Shown here: in pieces, positions 44,969-54,757 of the stretch | How positions within the stretch are numbered: the stretch's first letter is position 1 | Layout of the letters: the number at the start of each line of letters is the position of its first letter | Source: Halomonas eurihalina | Lineage (GTDB): Bacteria > Pseudomonadota > Gammaproteobacteria > Pseudomonadales > Halomonadaceae | Assembly: GCF_008274785.1 (NCBI RefSeq) | Contig: NZ_VTPU01000019.1 | Location: forward strand, 1 to 64,000 | Direction of reading: 5' to 3' | DNA: 64,000 nucleotides | Made by a program: the position numbers and the translations under genes | The notes under the pieces: generated by a model | The model's database searches: none | Seen by the model: only the letters and a program-made list of their open reading frames with translations | Told to the model about the DNA's origin: nothing

Positions 44969-46246
44969 TCAGCCAAGCAGCGAGGGAATCCAGGTGGAAA
45001 GGAATGGGAAAGCGGCCAGCAGCAGCACCACGCCAATGAAGGCGCAGTAGAACGGCAGCGAGGCCAGGATCGCCCGCTCGTAGGGCACCTCGGCGATGCG
45101 CGCCGCCGTCATCAACGTCATGCCCACCGGTGGCGTGACATTGGCGATGTTCAGCGTGACGATCATGACGATGGCGAAATGCAGCGGATCGAACCCCAGC
45201 GACACCATGGCCGGCACCACCACCGGACCGATCACCACCAATGCCGGCAGCACGTCCATCACCGTGCCGAGCACAATCAACAACAAGCACACCAGCATGA
45301 TCTGCACGAAGGGCACGTCGCTCAGCGTGGTGATGAGCGTCGCCGCCTCCCGGGCAATGCCGGAGCGCGTCACGAACCAGCCAAGTACCGCCGAGGTCGC
45401 CAGCAGAAAGAACACCACTCCGGAGAACTTCACCGTGGTCACCAGGGCGTTCCAGATCTTCTCGAGCGTCAGGTTGCGGTAGAAGACCACGCCGATGAAG
45501 ATCGCATAGACGGCAGCGAATCCGGAGGCCTCGGTGATGGTCGTCATGCCCGAGAGGATGCCGCCGAGGATGATCAAGGGCACCAGCATGGCCGGCAGCG
45601 CCGAGAAGAACGCCAGGACGGCTACCCGGATCGGCGTGCCGGCCTGCTTGGGATACCCCCGCAGCCAGGCCAGCACGATACTGGTCAACAGCAGCGCCAG
45701 GGTCATGAGCACACCGGGCAGGATGCCGCCGGCAAACAGGTCGATCACCGAGATGTCGCGCAGCAGGGTCGCATAGACCACCATCACCACACTGGGCGGA
45801 ATGATCGGCCCGATGATCGACGAACAGGCCGTGATGGCGGCGGCATATTCAGCGTCGTATCCCTGCTTTTTCATCTCGGGGATCATGATCTTGCCGATCG
45901 CCACGGTGTCGGTGATAGCCGCTCCGGTCAGGCCGGCGAAGAACAGCGAGACCGTGACGTTGACATGCGACAAGGCCCCGCGAATGCGCCCGAACAAGGC
46001 ATTGTTGAAGGCGATCAACTTATGGGTCAGCCCGCCCTGGTTCATCAGTTCGGCGGTGAAGATGAAGTACGGCACGGCGATCAGCATGTAGCCGGAGACA
46101 CCGGAGAACATACGGTCGGCGATGATGCCGACCAGACGCTCTCCCCCCAGCGAGTAGACACCGGCGACGCCCGAGATCGCCATGACCACGGCGACCGGCG
46201 CACCAATCAGCAGAACGACGACAAAGGCGATGATGGCGGGCGTCAT
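44969..46246 (-). CDS. TRAP transporter large permease (DctM)
   Basis: A 425-residue inner-membrane protein with about 12 hydrophobic segments and the DctM signatures AITACSSIIGPIIPPSV and NIANVTPPVGMTL. It forms the sodium-coupled channel of the uptake system. The ATG at 46246 overlaps the DctQ stop codon. Confidence 0.92.
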   Translation of the reverse strand: MTPAIIAFVVVLLIGAPVAVVMAISGVAGVYSLGGERLVGIIADRMFSGVSGYMLIAVPYFIFTAELMNQGGLTHKLIAFNNALFGRIRGALSHVNVTVSLFFAGLTGAAITDTVAIGKIMIPEMKKQGYDAEYAAAITACSSIIGPIIPPSVVMVVYATLLRDISVIDLFAGGILPGVLMTLALLLTSIVLAWLRGYPKQAGTPIRVAVLAFFSALPAMLVPLIILGGILSGMTTITEASGFAAVYAIFIGVVFYRNLTLEKIWNALVTTVKFSGVVFFLLATSAVLGWFVTRSGIAREAATLITTLSDVPFVQIMLVCLLLIVLGTVMDVLPALVVIGPVVVPAMVSLGFDPLHFAIVMIVTLNIANVTPPVGMTLMTAARIAEVPYERAILASLPFYCAFIGVVLLLAAFPFLSTWIPSLLG

Positions 46247-46788
46247 GAGCGGGACTCCTCGTCCTGGCCGTGGATCACCTCCTCGATCACCTCGGCCTCG
46301 TCGGTGAAATGCTCCAGCAAGCTGAAGCCATGCACCAGATGCAACAGGAAGATGACGCCGGCCAGCGGCACGGCAATGGCCGTCCACTTGCGCGAGATCT
46401 GTATGACATCCGACACCATGTAGATCTGGGTCGCATTGCGGAAGAAATCCCAGCCGTACCAGATCACCAGCAGCGCGAAGAAGGCGATCACCGCCAGGGT
46501 GAGCACGGCGGCGACCTTGACCAGCGCCTCGGGCAGCACCCGCATCAGCAGTGTCATGGCCACATGCTCGCCGGCATGCAGGGCGATGGTTGACGACAGC
46601 ATGCCGATCCACGGCAGGAACAACCGGGCCAGCGAATAGGTCCAGCTCAGGGCTCCACCGGTGAACAGCGTATACACAAAGCCCGTGAAGGAAATGGCCA
46701 GCATGCCGAGGATGCAGGCCACGCAGATCACGATGGCAACCTGGTTGACGGCATCGCTGAGACGGCGGACCTGGGTCAGTAGCGACAT
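46243..46788 (-). CDS. TRAP transporter small permease (DctQ)
   Basis: A 181-residue protein with four hydrophobic segments and the family pattern FLPWIGMLSSTIALHAGEHVAM. It links the binding protein to DctM. The start at 46788 (MSLLTQVRR) is chosen over an ATG at 46818. Confidence 0.85.
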   Translation of the reverse strand: MSLLTQVRRLSDAVNQVAIVICVACILGMLAISFTGFVYTLFTGGALSWTYSLARLFLPWIGMLSSTIALHAGEHVAMTLLMRVLPEALVKVAAVLTLAVIAFFALLVIWYGWDFFRNATQIYMVSDVIQISRKWTAIAVPLAGVIFLLHLVHGFSLLEHFTDEAEVIEEVIHGQDEESRS

Positions 46789-46873
46789 GATCGATATCCG
46801 AATGGGCGAGCAAGACACCAGCCGTGGCGGAAGCCAGCCCCACCACGGCTATCGCACAACGTATCGGGCCTTA

Positions 46874-47950
46874 TTACTGGCCATAACGCTGGAAGGCCTC
46901 GTCCGGCAGCGAATCGCGCAGCGCATCGACCTTGGCCAGCATGTCCTCGACCAGTTGCTCATCGATGCCGAAGTCCTCGACGATCCATTGCTTCCAAGCC
47001 GGCCGAGCGATCTCGGCCATCCGCTGACGCTCTTCGGTGGGCATGATGTAGCACTCCTCGAACAGCTCGCAGGACGTCTGCCAACTGGCCGTGGCAAGCA
47101 TCGCCGAGGCACCGTGGCTCAGCGCTACCGCTTCCCGGGCCGCCTCGGTAACGATGCGCTGGTACTCCTCGGGCAACGCCTGGAACCAGGTCTCGCTGAC
47201 CACCCAGGACGCGCTGTTGTAAACATGGCCGGTCAGGGTGGTGTAATCGGTCACCTCGTCCAGCCCATAGGTGGTATTGATCACCGGCGCGTTGAACTGG
47301 CCATCGGCCAGGCCGGTTTCCAGCGCGGTGATCAGCTCGCCCCAGGGCAGCGGCGTGGCCGAGGCGCCCAGCGCCTTCATGGTGGCCACGTGAGCAGGAT
47401 TCTCCTCGGTACGGATATTGAGCCCCTCGAGATCCTCGACGGTCTTGATCAGGCGCTCGTTGTTGGTGAAGGCCACGAAGCCGCCACCGTCATCGAAGGT
47501 TCCCAGGTAGCGCATATCGGCCGCCTCGATGGCGCCGGACATGAAGTCCGCGAACCACTGACTGTCGAAGAAGGCCCAGGCCTGACGCCAGTTGTCGAAC
47601 AGGAAGGGGGCGGTGACCACCTGGTAATCCTCGTAGAAGGAGGACATCGCCCCGGAGGTAAGCACACTCGACTGCAGGGCGCGTCCGCCGGCTTGCACCT
47701 GAGAGCCGGTTTCCACCTCGGAGCCCATTTGGCCACCGCCGAAGATATTGACCGCCAGGTCGCCATCGGTGCGCGACTCGACCAACTCCTTGAAGTGCAC
47801 CAGGGCCGGATAGATGCTGTTGTTCTCGAGGCTCTCGGGAATCAGGGTGGCAATGGCCATCTCGTGGGACTGGGCTTGCGCCTGGGCGCTGGCCATGGCC
47901 AGCGGCACGGCGGCGAGCGCCGCCAGGCGGGCAAGTGAATGGCTCGGCAT
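46874..47950 (-). CDS. TRAP transporter substrate-binding protein (DctP)
   Basis: A 358-residue periplasmic protein with a signal peptide (cleavage near Ala26, ASAQAQA). The family motifs GGGQMGSEVE, LEGLNIRTEENPAHVATMKALGASATPLPWGEL and ALETGLADGQFNAP are present, including the Arg that binds substrate carboxylate. Substrate not predictable, but the neighbours suggest a cyclic or N-acylated amino acid. Confidence 0.9.
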   Translation of the reverse strand: MPSHSLARLAALAAVPLAMASAQAQAQSHEMAIATLIPESLENNSIYPALVHFKELVESRTDGDLAVNIFGGGQMGSEVETGSQVQAGGRALQSSVLTSGAMSSFYEDYQVVTAPFLFDNWRQAWAFFDSQWFADFMSGAIEAADMRYLGTFDDGGGFVAFTNNERLIKTVEDLEGLNIRTEENPAHVATMKALGASATPLPWGELITALETGLADGQFNAPVINTTYGLDEVTDYTTLTGHVYNSASWVVSETWFQALPEEYQRIVTEAAREAVALSHGASAMLATASWQTSCELFEECYIMPTEERQRMAEIARPAWKQWIVEDFGIDEQLVEDMLAKVDALRDSLPDEAFQRYGQ

Positions 47951-48091
47951 CGTATCGTCCTCGCGTCTTTGCTGTTGTTATCGTCCGCCGCGAGCCGACA
48001 CCCACGGCGAACCGCTATACAGCAATGTAGGAAGCGATACGACATCGCGCTTGCCTGCGAATGAGAAATCCTTGCCCCAGGCTCGCGTCTC

Positions 48092-48868
48092 TCAGCTCAA
48101 GCGCCGCTCGCTCGACGGCGATGCATCGAAGGCGCGTCGATAGGCGCGCGAGAAACTGCCCTGATCGCGGAACCCCACCAGTGCCGCGATCTGCCCGAGA
48201 CTCAGGGCACTGTGATTGACCAATGTCCGGGCATGCTCAAGCCGTCGCTGCTGGACATACGCCAGGGGCGTCATGCCGATGCATTCGCGGAAACGAGCAT
48301 GGAAATGCCCGACGCTCAGCGCGCATTGGGCGGCCAAGTGCTCGACGTGGATTGCCTCGGCCAGGTGACGGTCGATCCAGTCATCCAGCCTTGCCATGTC
48401 GAGCCGGCCATCGCGTCCCGCCACGTACGCCTCTCCTTGCGCGGACAACGCTTGCGACTCGAGGTGCAGATAGAGCGCCCGCAGCAGCAAGGCGGCGATC
48501 TCGCTGTGCAGGGCCGGACAGTGCTCGAGTTGCTGCATCAGGCTCTCGGCCAGCCGATTCAACTGCAGCGGCACACCGAAGAAGCGAGGGCGGTCGAACA
48601 AGCGCTCGATTTCACCGGCATCGCGCAGCACCGGCAGGCTCGCAACCGGGATGTCCAGCACGAAGGTGCGATTTCGCCCATCGCCCAGATACTCATGATG
48701 ATGGGCACAGGGGATCAGGCAGCCCCGGCTGCCGGTGATTCGCTCGCCATTGCCTTCGATGGAAAGCTCGGTGGCGCCCCGGGTGGCCAGGATCAACTGA
48801 TGATGCCCATGCACATGGGCCACATGTTCGCGTGCGAGATTGGTGGCGCGCAGATCGATCAGCGACAT
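48092..48868 (-). CDS. AraC-family transcriptional regulator
   Basis: A 258-residue regulator with an N-terminal cupin sensor (HVHGHHQLILATRGATELSIEG, AHHHEYL) and C-terminal double helix-turn-helix (VEHLAAQCALSVGHFHARFRECIGM, LGQIAALVGFRDQGSFSRAYRRAF). It sits between the TRAP/ketimine cluster and the divergent oxidoreductase/proline-racemase genes, so it probably controls both arms. Confidence 0.88.
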   Translation of the reverse strand: MSLIDLRATNLAREHVAHVHGHHQLILATRGATELSIEGNGERITGSRGCLIPCAHHHEYLGDGRNRTFVLDIPVASLPVLRDAGEIERLFDRPRFFGVPLQLNRLAESLMQQLEHCPALHSEIAALLLRALYLHLESQALSAQGEAYVAGRDGRLDMARLDDWIDRHLAEAIHVEHLAAQCALSVGHFHARFRECIGMTPLAYVQQRRLEHARTLVNHSALSLGQIAALVGFRDQGSFSRAYRRAFDASPSSERRLS

Positions 48869-48890
48869 CGCGCAGACCTCGGCATGATGG

Positions 48891-48910
48891 TGGTGAGCAC
48901 ATGCTCACCA
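48891..48910. promoter_or_regulatory. Perfect 20-bp palindrome upstream of the AraC gene
   Basis: TGGTGAGCA-CA-TGCTCACCA, 23 bp before the AraC ATG and about 190 bp before the divergent oxidoreductase. A perfect palindrome is more typical of dimeric repressors than of AraC proteins, so another regulator may also act here. Confidence 0.45.
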
Positions 48911-49102
48911 TGACGCCGGGGCACAACCGGTGCAAGCGACCCAGGCCATCCCGAGTCAACGCTTGGCAGCCGGAATCATCGAAACCGGGCCGCACCGAAA
49001 AAACGCCCTTCCCGAGGCCTGCAAATCGGAAAAAAACCCCACTGGCCAATCCGCGGTTCTTTGCTATTGTCGGCGTTTTAATCCAATGCAAGGAGCACGC
49101 CG

Positions 49103-50278
49103 ATGGGCTTTACCCCTCTGCCGGAGACGGTTCCCACCACCATGTCGGCCATGCTGCTGACCGGCCATGGCGACGTCGACAAGCTGGTCTATCACCAGGA
49201 TGTGGCCACACCGCGGCCCGCCACCGGTGAGGTACTGGTCAAGGTGACCGCCACAGCCAAGAACAACACCGACCGCAAGGCACGCGAGGGGCTCTACCCC
49301 ACCAAGGACAAGGGCGAGGTGGCTTCCTTCGCCATGGGCGGCTCACCGACCCTGACCTTTCCGCGCATCCAGGGCGCCGATGTGGTCGGCCAGGTGGTGG
49401 CCGTGGGCGACGGCGTCGACGCCTCGCGCCTTGGCGAGCGTGGCCTGCTGGACTTCAACCTCTATGCCGACGAGCGGCGCGACATCAACCTGACGCCGGA
49501 CTACTACGGCCATGGCGCCGATGGCGGCTACGCCGAGTACATCGCCGTGCCGTCCGACCAGTTCCATCATGTCCCCAATCCCGCGCTGAGCGACGCCGAA
49601 CTGGCCGCCATGGGCATGTGCTCGTACCAGACGGCCTATCACATGATGACCTCGGCAGGCATCAAGGCCGGAGAACGCGTTCTGGTCACCGGCGCCAGCG
49701 GTGGCGTGGGTACCGCCCTGATCCAGCTGTGCCGGATCGTCGGCGCCGTGCCCTATGCCCTGAGTCAGCGCGACAAGGCCGAGGCCCTGCTGAACCTAGG
49801 TGCCGAGGCGGTACTCGACCGCTCCGACATGAGCGACTTCACCGAGCAGGTCAAGGCCGTGACCGGCGGCGCCCCCATCGACGCCGTCATGGACCTGGTC
49901 GGCGGCGAGATGACCGACCGCTTCATCGACACCATGATCTTCGACATGAACGCCCGCGCCAGCTACCCTCGGCTCTCCATCGCCGGTGCCAGCGGCGGCA
50001 ACGTCAGCGAGATCATGTGGACGCGCATCTATCTCTACCAGGTGCAGATCTTCGGCGTTTCCCACGGCACCCGCGAGGAAGCCGAACAACTGGTCGCCTG
50101 GATTCGCGACGGCCAGCTCAAGCCCGTACTGCATGCCGCCTTCAAGCTCTCCGAACTGCACGAGGCCGAGCGCTACTTCGTCAATCGCGGCAGCAACTAT
50201 CTGGGCAAGATCGTCATCGTGCCGGACAGCGAATGGGCGCAGCACGGCGCCCCCCATGCCCTCGAGGGACACCAATGA
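49103..50278 (+). CDS. MDR-family zinc-independent oxidoreductase (quinone-reductase-like)
   Basis: A 391-residue medium-chain dehydrogenase/reductase. The NADPH motif is RVLVTGASGGVGTALIQL. The Cys ligands for structural zinc are absent, as in quinone oxidoreductases. The ATG at 49103 has AAGGAG 8 bases upstream. Its stop codon overlaps the start of the proline-racemase-superfamily gene (ATGA), so the two are coupled. The substrate is unknown. Confidence 0.75.
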   Translation: MGFTPLPETVPTTMSAMLLTGHGDVDKLVYHQDVATPRPATGEVLVKVTATAKNNTDRKAREGLYPTKDKGEVASFAMGGSPTLTFPRIQGADVVGQVVAVGDGVDASRLGERGLLDFNLYADERRDINLTPDYYGHGADGGYAEYIAVPSDQFHHVPNPALSDAELAAMGMCSYQTAYHMMTSAGIKAGERVLVTGASGGVGTALIQLCRIVGAVPYALSQRDKAEALLNLGAEAVLDRSDMSDFTEQVKAVTGGAPIDAVMDLVGGEMTDRFIDTMIFDMNARASYPRLSIAGASGGNVSEIMWTRIYLYQVQIFGVSHGTREEAEQLVAWIRDGQLKPVLHAAFKLSELHEAERYFVNRGSNYLGKIVIVPDSEWAQHGAPHALEGHQ

Positions 50279-51351
50279 GCCAGACACCCAGGCCCCAGGA
50301 ACTCAGCATCCGCCTGATGGACACCCATGCCGGCGGTGACGTCAGCCGCATCGTGCTCGGCGGCATCACGCCCCTGCCGGGCGACACCGTGCGAGCGCAG
50401 ATGGAATACCTGCGCGACGACGCCGACGGGCTGCGCAAGCTGCTTCTCGAGGAGCCCTACGGCATCCCCGAGATGTCGGTGGATCTGATCGTGCCGGCCA
50501 GCGACGCCCGGGCCGAAGCCGGCTACATCATCATGGAGGTGATGGGTTATCCCATCTACTCCGGCTCCAACACCATCTGCACCGCCACGGCGGTGCTCGA
50601 AGCCGGCCTGGTCCCCAAGCAGGAAGGACGACAACGCTTCATGCTGGAAGCCCCCGCCGGACTGGTCCAGATCGAGGCACTGGTCGAGAACGGTGTGGTC
50701 GAGGCCATCACCTGCGAGGGCCTGCCCAGTTACATCGACACCTACAAGGCCAGCATCCACGTGCCCTCGATCGGCGACGTAACCTACAGCGTGGCCTACA
50801 GTGGCGGCTTCTACGCCCTGGTCGATGCCACCGAGCTGGGCTTCATGCTGGTCGCGGAAGAAGAACGCCGCCTCGCCGAATGCGCCCACAAGATCGTCGA
50901 GGCGATCCAGGCCGAGCGCGGCTTCTCTCATTACACCCTGGGCGACGTCGGCCCTCTGCCCTTCCTGCACTTCATGGGGCCGGTGGAACAGGTCGCCGAC
51001 GACTTCTACCGCTCGCGCTCGGCGACTTACGTCCATCCTGGCGTGATCTGCCGCAGTACCACCGGCACCGGCACCTCGGCCCGCCTGGCGCTCATGAACC
51101 ATGAAGGTCGCATCCAGCCGGGCGACAAGCTCGAGACGGTCTCCCTGCGCGAAACCGGCTTCATCGGCGAGTTCACCGGCACCCACCAGGAAGGCACCCA
51201 CCAGGTCGTGGACAACACCATCACCGGCAAGGCCCACGTCCTGGCGCGTTCCGATATCATCATCAACTGCGAGGATCCCCTGGTCGAGTGCTCCGGCCTC
51301 CACCACATTCTCAGCGCCGGCCAGGAATCAACCGGCGAGTCAGGTGCATAA
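50275..51351 (+). CDS. Proline racemase superfamily protein (trans-3-hydroxyproline dehydratase-like) with non-canonical active site
   Basis: A 358-residue pseudosymmetric protein. MDTHAGGDVSRIVLGG and the GTGTSARLALM, GEFTGTHQ regions match the proline racemase/hydroxyproline epimerase/trans-3-hydroxy-L-proline dehydratase family. The first catalytic site, normally a Cys in MCGH, reads YSGSN (Ser96, with Ser98 for His). The second, normally SPCGTGT, reads STTGTGT (Thr263 for Cys), and the preceding Asp is Cys259. Two Cys replaced argues against racemase or epimerase activity and fits a dehydratase or an unknown reaction. It is coupled to the oxidoreductase gene. Confidence 0.8.
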   Translation: MSQTPRPQELSIRLMDTHAGGDVSRIVLGGITPLPGDTVRAQMEYLRDDADGLRKLLLEEPYGIPEMSVDLIVPASDARAEAGYIIMEVMGYPIYSGSNTICTATAVLEAGLVPKQEGRQRFMLEAPAGLVQIEALVENGVVEAITCEGLPSYIDTYKASIHVPSIGDVTYSVAYSGGFYALVDATELGFMLVAEEERRLAECAHKIVEAIQAERGFSHYTLGDVGPLPFLHFMGPVEQVADDFYRSRSATYVHPGVICRSTTGTGTSARLALMNHEGRIQPGDKLETVSLRETGFIGEFTGTHQEGTHQVVDNTITGKAHVLARSDIIINCEDPLVECSGLHHILSAGQESTGESGA

Positions 51352-51354
51352 CGT

Positions 51355-51843
51355 ATGAAGAAGGTACTCCTGCTGGCCGACATCCAGAACCTGTACTACA
51401 CCGCCCGCCACACCTACCGTCGCAACGTCGACTACAACGCCCTGTGGGCCAGCGCCACCCGGAACCGCCAGGTGACCCACGCCTTCGCCTACGCCATCGA
51501 CCGCGGTGATGAAAAGCAGCGCCAGTTCCAGAACATCCTGCGTGCCATCGGCTTCGAGGTGCGCCTCAAGCCCTTCATCCAGCGGGCCGATGGCTCGGCC
51601 AAGGGCGACTGGGACGTCGGTATCACTCTGGATGCCGTCGAGCATGCCGCCGAAGTCGATGTGGTCGTGCTGGCTTCCGGAGATGGCGACTTCGCCCTGC
51701 TGGCCGACAAACTGCGACGCCATCACGGTGTCGAGGTAGAGGTCTACGGCGTGCCAGCCCTCACCGCCGATGCCTTGATCCGCTCGGCCTCGCGCTTCAT
51801 CCCCATCGAGGGCGAACTGTTGCTGGACTCGACAACGCGGTAG
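51355..51843 (+). CDS. NYN-domain protein (LabA/DUF88 family)
   Basis: A 162-residue PIN-like NYN domain: VLLLADIQNLYYTAR (first Asp), KGDWDVGITLDAV, and VVLASGDGDFALLADKLRRHHGVEVEVYGVP with the acidic metal site. NYN proteins are predicted ribonucleases or RNA-processing enzymes. It begins 3 bp after the proline-racemase gene, but a metabolic link is not obvious. Confidence 0.85.
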   Translation: MKKVLLLADIQNLYYTARHTYRRNVDYNALWASATRNRQVTHAFAYAIDRGDEKQRQFQNILRAIGFEVRLKPFIQRADGSAKGDWDVGITLDAVEHAAEVDVVVLASGDGDFALLADKLRRHHGVEVEVYGVPALTADALIRSASRFIPIEGELLLDSTTR

Positions 51844-51920
51844 CAAGAAGCATCTCGTGCAGAAACCGGTCGGAAGCGTCTACACTGCACTGCAACATGC
51901 AGCGTTCGACCGGAGGGGAC

Positions 51921-53000
51921 ATGCCGCAGGAACGCAAACGCATCAACCTGGCCCTGCAGGGAGGCGGTTCTCACGGCGCCCTGACCTGGGGCGTGCTGGA
52001 CCGCTTGCTGGAAGACGAACGCCTGGAGATCAACGGCATCAGCGGCACCAGTGCGGGCGCCATGAATGCCGTGGTACTGGCCGACGGCCTCCACCGCAAC
52101 GGTCGGGACGGCGCCCGCAACGCCCTGCGCACCTTTTGGGAAGCGGTGAGTGCCGCGGCGCGCTTCTCCCCCTTCCAGCGGGGCTTTATGGACAGGCTGA
52201 TGGGCCACGACAGCCTGGACCACTCGCCGAGCTACCTGCTCTTCGAAAGCCTGACCCGGCTGGTTTCGCCCTCGCACCTCAATCCCATGGGCCTCAACCC
52301 GCTGCGCGAGCTCGTCGAACGCCAGATCGACTTCGAGCGGGTCAATGCCTGTCGTCGCGTCAAGATCTTCGTCACCGCCACCAACGTGCGCACCGGGCGC
52401 GCCACGATCTTCCGCCAGCCCGGTCTTTCGGTCGATACCCTGATGGCCTCGGCCTGCCTGCCCACGCTATTTCCCGCCGTGGAGATCGACGGCGAGGCCT
52501 ATTGGGACGGCGGATTCAGCGGCAACCCGGCGCTCTATCCCCTGGTCGACGACCAGGACTGCCGCGACCTGGTGGTGGTGCAGGTCAACCCGCTCGTGCG
52601 CCAGCAGCTGCCCGACTGCGCCCGGGACGTCATTAACCGCATCAACGAGATCACCTTCAACTCCAGCCTGATAAAGGAGCTGCGCAGCATCCAGCTATTG
52701 CACCGCCTCATCGAGGCCGAAGGCCTCGAGCTCGAAAACTATCGCGCCATGCGTCTGCACCTGATCCATACCGCGCAGGATATCGAATCGCTCGGTGCGT
52801 CGAGCAAGATGAACGCCGAATGGCACTTTATCTCGCAGCTTCACGAGTTGGGCCGGCACTGGGCCGACCAATGGCTGGACGAGAATCTCGAGGCCATCGG
52901 CCAGCACTCCACCTTCGACCTGGATGCCGTCTTCGACGACACCTTTCGTCCGCTCGGACGTTCCGATCAGGCGTTTCCGGAGACAGCGTCGCGCTCCTGA
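51921..53000 (+). CDS. Patatin-like phospholipase
   Basis: A 359-residue patatin-domain lipid hydrolase. The oxyanion motif is LQGGGSHGALTWG, the nucleophile Ser is in GTSAGAM (about residue 44), and the catalytic Asp is in DGGFSGNP. No signal peptide is seen, so action is likely cytoplasmic or at the inner membrane. Start at 51921 is fixed by GGAGGGG; the stop codon at 53000 faces norR 5 bp away. Confidence 0.88.
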   Translation: MPQERKRINLALQGGGSHGALTWGVLDRLLEDERLEINGISGTSAGAMNAVVLADGLHRNGRDGARNALRTFWEAVSAAARFSPFQRGFMDRLMGHDSLDHSPSYLLFESLTRLVSPSHLNPMGLNPLRELVERQIDFERVNACRRVKIFVTATNVRTGRATIFRQPGLSVDTLMASACLPTLFPAVEIDGEAYWDGGFSGNPALYPLVDDQDCRDLVVVQVNPLVRQQLPDCARDVINRINEITFNSSLIKELRSIQLLHRLIEAEGLELENYRAMRLHLIHTAQDIESLGASSKMNAEWHFISQLHELGRHWADQWLDENLEAIGQHSTFDLDAVFDDTFRPLGRSDQAFPETASRS

Positions 53001-53005
53001 CAACG

Positions 53006-54559
53006 TCATGCCTTCAGCCCCAGGCGCCGGGCCAGCCGGTGCAGATTGCCCGGATCCATGCCCAGCGACCGGGCCGTTGCCGCCCAGTTGCCATCGTGCT
53101 CGCTCAAGCTGGCCTGGATGTGGCGCCGCTGGAACGCCTCGGTCGCCTCTTTCAGCGGCAATGACGGTTCACCGGGGCACTCGGCATCGGCCGCCGCCTC
53201 CCCAAGCTCCACGGCCAGCGCCCTTCCAGCCTCATTGGGCAGGTCGAGATGTTCGCGAGTGATCAGGGCCACTGACTGACGGCGCTCACTGGTCGTCATC
53301 GAATCTCGCTCCCCCAAGGCACGCAATGCCGCCCTGGCCAGGGTGTGTTCGAGCTCACGAACATTGCCCGGCCAATGCCAGGCCAGCAGCGCCGCTTCGG
53401 CGTCCGACTCCAGCCGCAGATTGTTGAGTCCCAGGCGAACCCTGTTGATCTCGAGGAAATGACCGACCAGCAGCGGGATATCCTCGGGTCGTTCGCGCAA
53501 GGGCGGCACATACAGAGGGAAAGCACTCAGCCGATGATAGAGATCCGCGCGGAATCGGCCGGCGTCAGCCTCGGCATTGAGATCGCGGTTGGTGACCGCG
53601 ATGACCCTCACATCGACCTTGCGCGGTGTCTCGCAACCCAGCGGCTGAATATCCCCTTCCTGCAGGACGCGCAGCAGCTTGGGCTGAAGCGCCAGGGGCA
53701 GCTCACCGATCTCGTCGAGCATCAGGGTGCCGCCATCCGCCATCTCGAAATGCCCGCGTCGATCCTCGGTCGCCCCGGAGAAGGCACCACGCCGGTGGCC
53801 GAACAGTTCGCTCTCGATCAGGCTCTCCGGCAACGCGGCGCAATTGACCTGCACCAATGGCCCTTGATGCCGACGCGAACGCCGATGCAGGGCGCGCACC
53901 GCCAATTCCTTGCCAACCCCCGTTTCCCCGTGCAGAAGCACGCTCATGTCAGTGGGCGCCACCAGGTCGATGGCATCGTCGAGCTGACGCATGGCGCGAC
54001 TGTTCCAGCGCCAGTTGACCTCGGTGGGTCGATCCTGGGCCAGGGCCTCGTTGAGACGGGTACGCGTGGTCCGCAAGCGCTCGGCCAGGCACAGGCACGT
54101 CCCCAGCAGCCGCGCAATGCTCAACAGTTGTTCGTCATCGAGGCCGTCCAGACGCCCGGGCTCGAGCGCGTCCAGCGTCAATAGTCCGATCAGGCGGTCA
54201 TCGTCGCGCAGCGCGACGCCAAGACAATCGTGAACCTCGCTGAGGTCCTCGTCGATCAAGCCATCGAAGGGATCCGGCAACGGGCTGTCATGAGGAAACC
54301 GGCACACGCCGGGATGGCTGGCGATCGCCGCGAGCCGGGGATGGTCCTGCAAGGCGAAGTGCCGTCCGCGGACCTCGTCATCGAGGCCCAGCAACGCCAC
54401 CGGACGCAAGGCGTCCCCGTCCATCACCATCAAGGTGCTGGCATCGGCGGGAAAATCCCCCACCAGGGCCCGCAGCAGGTTGGCCCAGTGCGTATCGGAG
54501 GCCTCACCCTCCGACAGCCGAGCCAGGAGAGCTCGCAGCGCCTTGAGAAATTCCGTCAT
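53006..54559 (-). CDS. norR: Nitric oxide-responsive sigma54 activator NorR
   Basis: A 517-residue enhancer-binding protein. The N-terminal GAF domain (residues about 20-170, with [15 protein letters not shown] and [16 protein letters not shown]) binds NO through a mononuclear iron. The AAA+ domain has Walker A GETGVGKE, the sigma54-contacting GAFSGA loop and [10 protein letters not shown]. The C-terminal helix-turn-helix contains [21 protein letters not shown]. It diverges from hmp, and three GT-N7-AC sites lie between them. Confidence 0.93.
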   Translation of the reverse strand: MTEFLKALRALLARLSEGEASDTHWANLLRALVGDFPADASTLMVMDGDALRPVALLGLDDEVRGRHFALQDHPRLAAIASHPGVCRFPHDSPLPDPFDGLIDEDLSEVHDCLGVALRDDDRLIGLLTLDALEPGRLDGLDDEQLLSIARLLGTCLCLAERLRTTRTRLNEALAQDRPTEVNWRWNSRAMRQLDDAIDLVAPTDMSVLLHGETGVGKELAVRALHRRSRRHQGPLVQVNCAALPESLIESELFGHRRGAFSGATEDRRGHFEMADGGTLMLDEIGELPLALQPKLLRVLQEGDIQPLGCETPRKVDVRVIAVTNRDLNAEADAGRFRADLYHRLSAFPLYVPPLRERPEDIPLLVGHFLEINRVRLGLNNLRLESDAEAALLAWHWPGNVRELEHTLARAALRALGERDSMTTSERRQSVALITREHLDLPNEAGRALAVELGEAAADAECPGEPSLPLKEATEAFQRRHIQASLSEHDGNWAATARSLGMDPGNLHRLARRLGLKA

Positions 54560-54593
54560 TCGTTACCTGACCTGGGCCACCGACAAAATGGAT

Positions 54594-54639
54594 GTCATAA
54601 CGACACTCATAGTGTCATATCGACTATTGTCATTGAAAC
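54594..54639. promoter_or_regulatory. Three NorR enhancer sites
   Basis: GTCATAACGAC (54594-54604), GTCATATCGAC (54614-54624) and GTCATTGAAAC (54629-54639) all fit the GT-N7-AC NorR core and share GTCAT. Three such sites 120-165 bp upstream of a sigma54 promoter are the arrangement known for norVW of E. coli. Confidence 0.75.
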
Positions 54640-54757
54640 AGCGCAGGGCGAAACCATGATCTCCCTCGATGTTTCTTTCTAACATCTTTCCAAAAAACAC
54701 TATTAATAACAGATAGTTGTAAACATCATGCGGCGAAGTGTCGCAATGACAATAACA

